Assembly: GCA_013399895.1 (NCBI GenBank) | Contig: VXBA01002171.1 | Span: 761,542-825,541 of the forward strand | Direction: 5' to 3' | Length of the DNA: 64,000 nt | From: Serilophus lunatus | Taxonomy: Eukaryota; Chordata; Aves; Passeriformes; Eurylaimidae | Part shown: positions 62,201 through 64,000 of the stretch, piece by piece | Layout: each line of letters starts with the position of its first letter | How positions within the stretch are numbered: the first letter of the stretch is position 1 | Program-made: the position numbers and the translations under genes | Notes under the pieces: generated by a model | Database searches by the model: none | Told to the model about the DNA's origin: nothing | The model's input: only the letters and a program-made list of their open reading frames with translations

Positions 62201-63868
62201 TCATCAGGCTCCCCAGTATCATATTTGGTTCTGCCAAGCTGGTTACAGTTCTATTATCACATCATTGTTGGTGACTTAGAAAAGAAACCCTTACCTTGCA
62301 CGACAGTTTTCTACATAATTTGAAAGGCAAGTGGCTACTGCCTCTCCCAGGAAAGAATAGCAAATTCTCCACTCGTTAAAGACAACACAGCACGAGAATT
62401 TCTAAGGTGATGTTACTGGAATTCAAGCTGCTTCATTGCACTCCTGAAGTTGTCATTAGGCTACAACATTTACTTGGGTGGTTGTATTTAAGCCCAGTGG
62501 AATTAACATTGGGAGACACTGTAGCTGTTACCTGTGCATGTACATTGTGGCGGAAGCAGTGGTGAGGACTGTTGGTTCACCATCAGGGGCTTTCCCAAAC
62601 AGAAGGGCACTCTGTAGATTTTCCACTGTATTCAGGAGCTGGTGGGACACTGAACTCTGAGAAAGGATTAGAGGAGGAAATTTGCAACAAAAGTACTCAG
62701 AATCATCAAGATGTACATTATTTGTCTTTGTTTCCTTTTAATTTCAGTGTCTTACAAAGCTGACAAACTTGGTGATGTGCTTCTTAATCTCAGAAAAAGT
62801 TATTCTATCAGCAGTTCAGTTTCTGTAATTCTCACTGAAACATGGCAGGAAGCAAATAAATGTCTTACAGATTTTACTTTTATATTCTATTATTTATGAC
62901 TTCTACACATTGAAATTTGAAGCACTACAAACATGATATTTGTCAATATATTCATGCACTTTTGTGCATTAATGCCCTTTAACTGCACACTTTAGTGTTT
63001 AGTCACTTGGAAAAGCAAGACCTAATTGCACATCAATTGTATGCTATTATAGTGTGTTTGTGGAGGAGCTTGACCAGTTCATAACCTTTTCTCTCAGGTT
63101 AGATTTACTACTAGATTTACATCACTGCTCCCTTGCAATGATTAAATGAAAGTATGTTCAGCCCAGGAAGCACTCAGATCAATTCACATCAAGATAGAAA
63201 AGCAGAGGACAAAATAAACATGTTGCATCCTTCTGAATAGAAAATCAGAGTGGACTTTCTGAAAAAGTGAAAGCAGCAACCAGAGCTGGTTCCAGTGGTG
63301 GCCATCATGGATATTGAGTACCTGTGGCTTCCTTGATTTAAGGGGCAAAAGGAGGAGATGGAACCAAATCTGAAAAAAAATCTTCACATTCTTGTCATCC
63401 ATTAGAGGTCATACACTGATGTTGTGTTCTCCAGTGCCCTGTCCTGTCCAGCTTTAAATGTAACAAATCTCAAGAGGCTTTTATCATCCTCATTAGCAGG
63501 TGTTCAGTCTAACAGGTCTAACTGGAAGGAAGTTTCCTCTGATATTCAAGTCCATCATGGTGTCACAATGAATCCTTCCCAGTGCCAATTTAAAAATACA
63601 GGAGGCAGCAGAGCTCTTAAAAACCTCCCAAAGCAAACAGATGTTCACACATAGTTCAGTACAAACTGGACCAAACCAAAATTACCTGTTCTGCCTCTGG
63701 CACTGAAGAGTTCACAGCTCTGATTTCCACAGAAGCTTTAAGGACATTGCTCACTGCATTAAATAGATAGTTGGCTGCTTGCTTTAAGTCCTGACCATCT
63801 CTGCTGTCCTCTGTGCTCACAGAGAGCAAGGAAGCACTGACATCCCTCAGAGTGTTGCTGGCTTCCAC
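44160..63868 (-). CDS. PKD1L2: PKD1L2 (polycystin-1-like protein 2), 3' 26 coding exons, 5'-partial
   Basis: PKD1L2 is a large polycystin-1-family membrane protein proposed to act in channel or receptor complexes with PKD2-type subunits. Twenty-six minus-strand exons join in consistent phase to 1498 residues plus stop; human PKD1L2 is about 2459 aa, so about 1 kb of protein lies beyond 64000. Domains in order: pre-GPS ectodomain (exons 63686-63868 down to 59641-59834); GPS with CNHLTLFGS and first membrane span (58978-59208); PLAT/LH2 domain (58757 to 57778); membrane pair and cytosolic loop (57282 to 54780); further spans (54050 to 50881); the extracellular polycystin domain (50077 to 49529); and the channel-like spans (48711 to 45111). 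The short cytosolic tail ends at TGA 44160-44162. No frameshift or internal stop is seen. Twenty-four donors are GT or the terminal exon; two are GC. Confidence 0.97.
45111..45242 (-). CDS. PKD1L2: PKD1L2 exon: last membrane span
   Basis: 132 nt, phase 0 both ends. It encodes VLDYNPVLGSFLIGSCIVFM then TFVVLNLFISVILVAFSEEQ and KHYQ, the final pore-lining span and start of the cytosolic tail. Confidence 0.97.
45304..45333. repeat. (TACA)n microsatellite
   Basis: Imperfect CATA/TACA tetranucleotide repeat, interrupted by ATGT, inside a PKD1L2 intron about 60 bp above an exon. Confidence 0.85.
46264..46365 (-). CDS. PKD1L2: PKD1L2 exon: pore region
   Basis: 102 nt, phase 0 both ends. It encodes ANLIFGWKLYSYKTLFDSAE then TMVSLQLGIFNYEE. 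The LQLGIFNY segment is where PKD2-type channels have the LGD selectivity-filter motif; here Ile replaces Asp. Confidence 0.95.
47049..47259 (-). CDS. PKD1L2: PKD1L2 exon: channel-region spans
   Basis: 211 nt, donor GCT|GTGAGT. It encodes SVSFHETARADAVLGYLIAF, LVLLSTVKLWHLLRLNPKLN, MITSTLRRAWGDISGFITVT and AIMFLSYSIA. It includes the S4-S5-like linker (LRRAWGDISGF). Confidence 0.96.
47322..47682 (+). mobile_element. CR1 LINE 3' fragment, sense (antisense to PKD1L2)
   Basis: CR1-like in plus orientation: CTGGAGAAAAGAAGGGAGAC, GAGAGTGGTTCAGCACTGGA, ACAGGGGCCCAGGGAGGCTG, GGGGGTTGGAACAGAGG, then a tail TTATCCTGTGATCC. It is diverged and inserted only about 60 bp from a PKD1L2 exon (47049-47259), on the acceptor side. 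Confidence 0.8.
48107..48267 (-). CDS. PKD1L2: PKD1L2 exon: channel-region span
   Basis: 161 nt, donor AGGA|GTAAGT. It encodes GKLMKSLRWRYFHSKWNLLE, then the span MAIILISWSALSVFVKRTIL and a tail ending YYQEHKE. Confidence 0.95.
48584..48711 (-). CDS. PKD1L2: PKD1L2 exon: channel-region span
   Basis: 128 nt. It encodes AFFTSAELQSVRLYPYTNSL then HIFVVAAEGIYFLFIVYYMI and VQ, a membrane span of the six-helix channel region. Confidence 0.96.
49529..49662 (-). CDS. PKD1L2: PKD1L2 exon: end of polycystin domain
   Basis: 134 nt, donor TTAG|GTGAGA. It encodes ILQYLFNNVWLDTFTRAVFV then EFTVYNANVNLFCIISLMFE and SNAL. The W-x-D-x2-TRAVFVEFTVYN-x-N signature is typical of the polycystin family. Confidence 0.96.
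49750..50077 (-). CDS. PKD1L2: PKD1L2 exon: polycystin domain
   Basis: 328 nt, the longest exon here. It encodes FITDGNSKLVGSARIRQARV, CPISPQLQHVTEECHAPYSL, EDTSAYGEHWN and GKLAIYSGGGYVVHLGTDPK. The RIRQ.RV and Y.GGGYV motifs define the polycystin (TOP) extracellular domain. Confidence 0.96.
50881..51066 (-). CDS. PKD1L2: PKD1L2 exon: span leading to polycystin domain
   Basis: 186 nt. It encodes YIGFLWMLLLVAYGQRDPNS, YYLNKHIEDSFTDGFHDVYS and FFTWANTTLLKNLYGSYK. The WMLLLVAYGQRD span enters the extracellular polycystin domain. Confidence 0.96.
51751..51891 (-). CDS. PKD1L2: PKD1L2 exon: cytosolic linker
   Basis: 141 nt. It encodes DSLPLFGARRDSRSNIYQPP, PAADVEKMKVSCVKEQKAFA and LIREIL. The EKMK...KEQKAFALIREIL motif is conserved in PKD1L2. 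Confidence 0.94.
53297..53393 (-). CDS. PKD1L2: PKD1L2 exon: membrane span
   Basis: 97 nt, acceptor TTACAG, donor CCAG|GTGAGT. It encodes VLGFAAFFALVLKKVEHEDV then ENTDIDGPLSVP. Confidence 0.94.
53819..54050 (-). CDS. PKD1L2: PKD1L2 exon: membrane spans
   Basis: 232 nt. It encodes CSLTANFSGDDKKSVSYKGL then two hydrophobic stretches, WWFMFIAWFLVAATSGVSGF and KWLISMVISFLESLFI, ending TQPLK. It is a strong match to family spans. Confidence 0.96.
54780..55008 (-). CDS. PKD1L2: PKD1L2 exon: cytosolic loop
   Basis: 229 nt. It encodes QTRSPTPEKRICERLKYSDY, SRCLYAQLQHVEVELELLGP and YTQAVRQVQHMKNLLENQIC. The helical, charged content may form a short coiled coil. Confidence 0.94.
55592..55846 (+). 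mobile_element. CR1 LINE 3' fragment, sense (antisense to PKD1L2)
   Basis: Diverged CR1 tail: GGACAAGAGGCAATGGGCGC, AACACAGGAAAGTCTTTCC, GTGGAGTCTCCATCCTTGGA, GACATTCAAC, then GACCTTGCTCTGGGCAGAG and a terminus TTCTGCAATTCT. It lies in the intron between exons 54780-55008 and 55953-56166. Confidence 0.78.
55953..56166 (-). CDS. PKD1L2: PKD1L2 exon: cytosolic loop
   Basis: 214 nt, phase 0 start, donor CAAG|GTAAAA. It encodes DIRRIASSLFKALKTPSLTS, LGKATNINSLLSLVEDIICQ and PIMVTLGAMDMQ. It is part of the large loop between membrane spans. Confidence 0.95.
56699..56925 (-). CDS. PKD1L2: PKD1L2 exon: third membrane span and cytosolic loop, GC donor
   Basis: 227 nt. It encodes KIEFTWQEVMIGFESSLLMF, PINLLIVQMFRNIRPRPAKE and a loop ending AVSLTPEAVIK. 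The exon must end at AAG|GCAAGT, a GC donor with otherwise perfect consensus. The joined loop then reads LTPEAVIK-DIRRIASSLFKAL, as in mammals, and the phase matches. Reading on past the donor gives unrelated sequence and a stop. Confidence 0.92.
57083..57282 (-). CDS. PKD1L2: PKD1L2 exon: linker and second membrane span
   Basis: 200 nt, donor TTGG|GTAACA. It encodes NLFFMKTSKGFQDGHIWYSV, the basic stretch FSRSPRSSFTRAQRVSC and a span CFSLLLCTMLTSIMFWGV, ending DPAEQKMDL. It is nearly identical in character to mammalian PKD1L2. Confidence 0.96.
57778..57924 (-). CDS. PKD1L2: PKD1L2 exon: PLAT domain end
   Basis: 147 nt. It encodes YVNRVLVHDLSWDQKWYFLC then NSWLAVDIGECVLDKVFPVA and TEQDMKQF. 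It finishes the PLAT fold and begins the linker to the second membrane span. Confidence 0.95.
58278..58456 (-). CDS. PKD1L2: PKD1L2 exon: PLAT domain middle
   Basis: 179 nt, donor CCTG|GTAAGT. It encodes VTLTLYGMEGESEPHHLTDP, DTTVFERGGVDVFLLCTFFP and LGELQSIRLWHDNSGDSPSW (Trp split over the junction). It contains the conserved RLWHDNSG turn of polycystin PLAT domains. Confidence 0.96.
58656..58757 (-). CDS. PKD1L2: PKD1L2 exon: PLAT domain start
   Basis: 102 nt, phase 0 both ends. It encodes VKITVLEDNDPFAQYRYLVT then VFTGHRRGAATTSK, the first strands of the intracellular PLAT/LH2 domain. Confidence 0.95.
58978..59208 (-). CDS. PKD1L2: PKD1L2 exon: GPS cleavage motif and first membrane span
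   Basis: 231 nt, phase 0, donor AAA|GTAAGT. It encodes VGPKTNPRSTQCLCNHLTLF then GSFFFVIPNAIDISKTAQLF and a membrane span VVVTTVGCIFLIYVLVLIW followed by ARRKD. The HLT cleavage triad is intact, so autoproteolysis is predicted. Confidence 0.96.
59641..59834 (-). CDS. PKD1L2: PKD1L2 exon: pre-GPS region
   Basis: 194 nt. It encodes GETNTWVLSPEELVFGEGTY, YFMVLQDMGMDSTVYDGLSI and ASQCVFWDEHQGSWNSYGCH. The Cys and Trp pattern (CVFWD, W..xGC) is the N-terminal half of a GPS/GAIN-type region. Confidence 0.94.
60094..60319 (-). CDS. PKD1L2: PKD1L2 exon: ectodomain
   Basis: 226 nt, acceptor AAACAG, donor GGAG|GTAAGA. It encodes IMLPRLSATQGDKILLNLGN through the conserved DIPLILYLGYGYRPNETNYD and ends KTAG. 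Several N-x-S/T sequons fit an extracellular location. Confidence 0.93.
60799..60933 (-). CDS. PKD1L2: PKD1L2 exon: ectodomain
   Basis: 135 nt, phase 0 both ends. It encodes MVSFAMNPFLSSDTSFDISG then TVGGLSLTDLDGLIIPVSNL and KENIE, closely like mammalian PKD1L2 (SGTVGGLSL, LIPV). Confidence 0.92.
61643..61769 (-). CDS. PKD1L2: PKD1L2 exon: ectodomain, GC donor
   Basis: Encodes LQTENMEGTSINISNSSSAS then FTLPSASSLSISGLDHETVD and IR, with N-glycosylation sequons. The frame needs the donor AGG|GCAAGT, a GC splice site; the nearby GT (GCAA|GTAAAC) would break phase with the next exon. The acceptor at GGACAG gives the right phase. An alternative acceptor at AAACAG (exon top 61758) looks better placed for a branch point but would not fit the preceding exon. 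Confidence 0.75.
62532..62656 (-). CDS. PKD1L2: PKD1L2 exon: ectodomain
   Basis: 125 nt, acceptor TTTCTCAG, donor CACAG|GTAACA. It encodes SSVSHQLLNTVENLQSALLF and ends ATMYMH plus two bases of the next codon. Only this frame is open across the exon. Confidence 0.85.
63686..63868 (-). CDS. PKD1L2: PKD1L2 exon: ectodomain
   Basis: 183 nt, phase 0 at both ends, donor CAG|GTAATT. It encodes VEASNTLRDVSASLLSVSTE, KQAANYLFNAVSNVLKAS and SSVPEAEQ. This is the most 5' exon of the gene I can support in the window; upstream sequence to 64000 appears intronic. Confidence 0.85.
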
Positions 63869-64000
63869 CTGCATTAGAAACATAGGGAGCAGTTTGTATG
63901 TGCTTATATTAAAAATGACAGGGTTGACACTTGGGTCATTCACCGAATATTGCAAGACCAGTAATCTCATAGGACTATTAGTGGCTAATGCTGTTTTTAC

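Noticed and set aside
62041..62274. 77-codon plus-strand open frame rich in charged residues
   Set aside because: It lies inside a PKD1L2 intron, has no splice context or recognisable domain, and is of a length expected by chance.
1..64000. CRISPR arrays, bacterial operons or a novel prokaryote-type system
   Set aside because: Spliced vertebrate genes, CR1 elements and CpG islands show a bird nuclear genome; no regularly spaced repeats are present.

Overview
This is a vertebrate nuclear window and almost certainly a bird. It has intron-rich genes, short CpG islands, and CR1 LINE 3'-end fragments of the avian type. The gene order ATMIN - GCSH - PKD1L2 matches human 16q23 and chicken chromosome 11. 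Two assembly gaps (runs of N at 23761-24192 and 43348-43491) both fall inside GC-rich first-exon or promoter DNA.

Layout. (1) 1-9.8 kb, plus strand: exons 2-4 of ATMIN (ASCIZ), a C2H2 zinc-finger transcription factor whose large last exon carries an array of ten TQT-type motifs that bind dynein light chain. Exon 1 lies upstream of the window. (2) 9.8-23.1 kb: intergenic DNA with no supported gene. (3) 23.1-25.7 kb, plus strand: a CpG island and the C-terminal 175 codons of a glycogen-targeting PP1 regulatory subunit (PPP1R3 family, closest by eye to PPP1R3E/D). Its N-terminus lies in the first gap. (4) 25.7-36.9 kb: intergenic, AT-rich. (5) 36.9-43.6 kb, minus strand: GCSH, the lipoyl-carrying H protein of the glycine cleavage system. 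Exons 2-5 are complete and exon 1 is cut by the second gap. (6) 44.2-63.9 kb, minus strand: the last 26 coding exons of PKD1L2, a polycystin-1-like membrane protein, covering the pre-GPS ectodomain, GPS, PLAT domain, about eleven membrane segments and the polycystin channel region. All splice phases agree and give one frame of 1499 codons including the stop. The 5' part of the gene lies beyond position 64000.

The genes do not form a pathway: ATMIN is nuclear, the PPP1R3 protein acts on glycogen, GCSH is mitochondrial and PKD1L2 is a membrane protein. PKD1L2 and GCSH run head-to-tail on the minus strand with only about 0.6 kb from the PKD1L2 stop to the candidate GCSH start, and that spacer holds a CR1 fragment. 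The most notable points are the PPP1R3 paralogue in the ATMIN-GCSH interval, two GC-AG introns in PKD1L2, and the open PKD1L2 frame, given that the human gene is a polymorphic pseudogene. Comparisons with human proteins are from memory, not from alignment.
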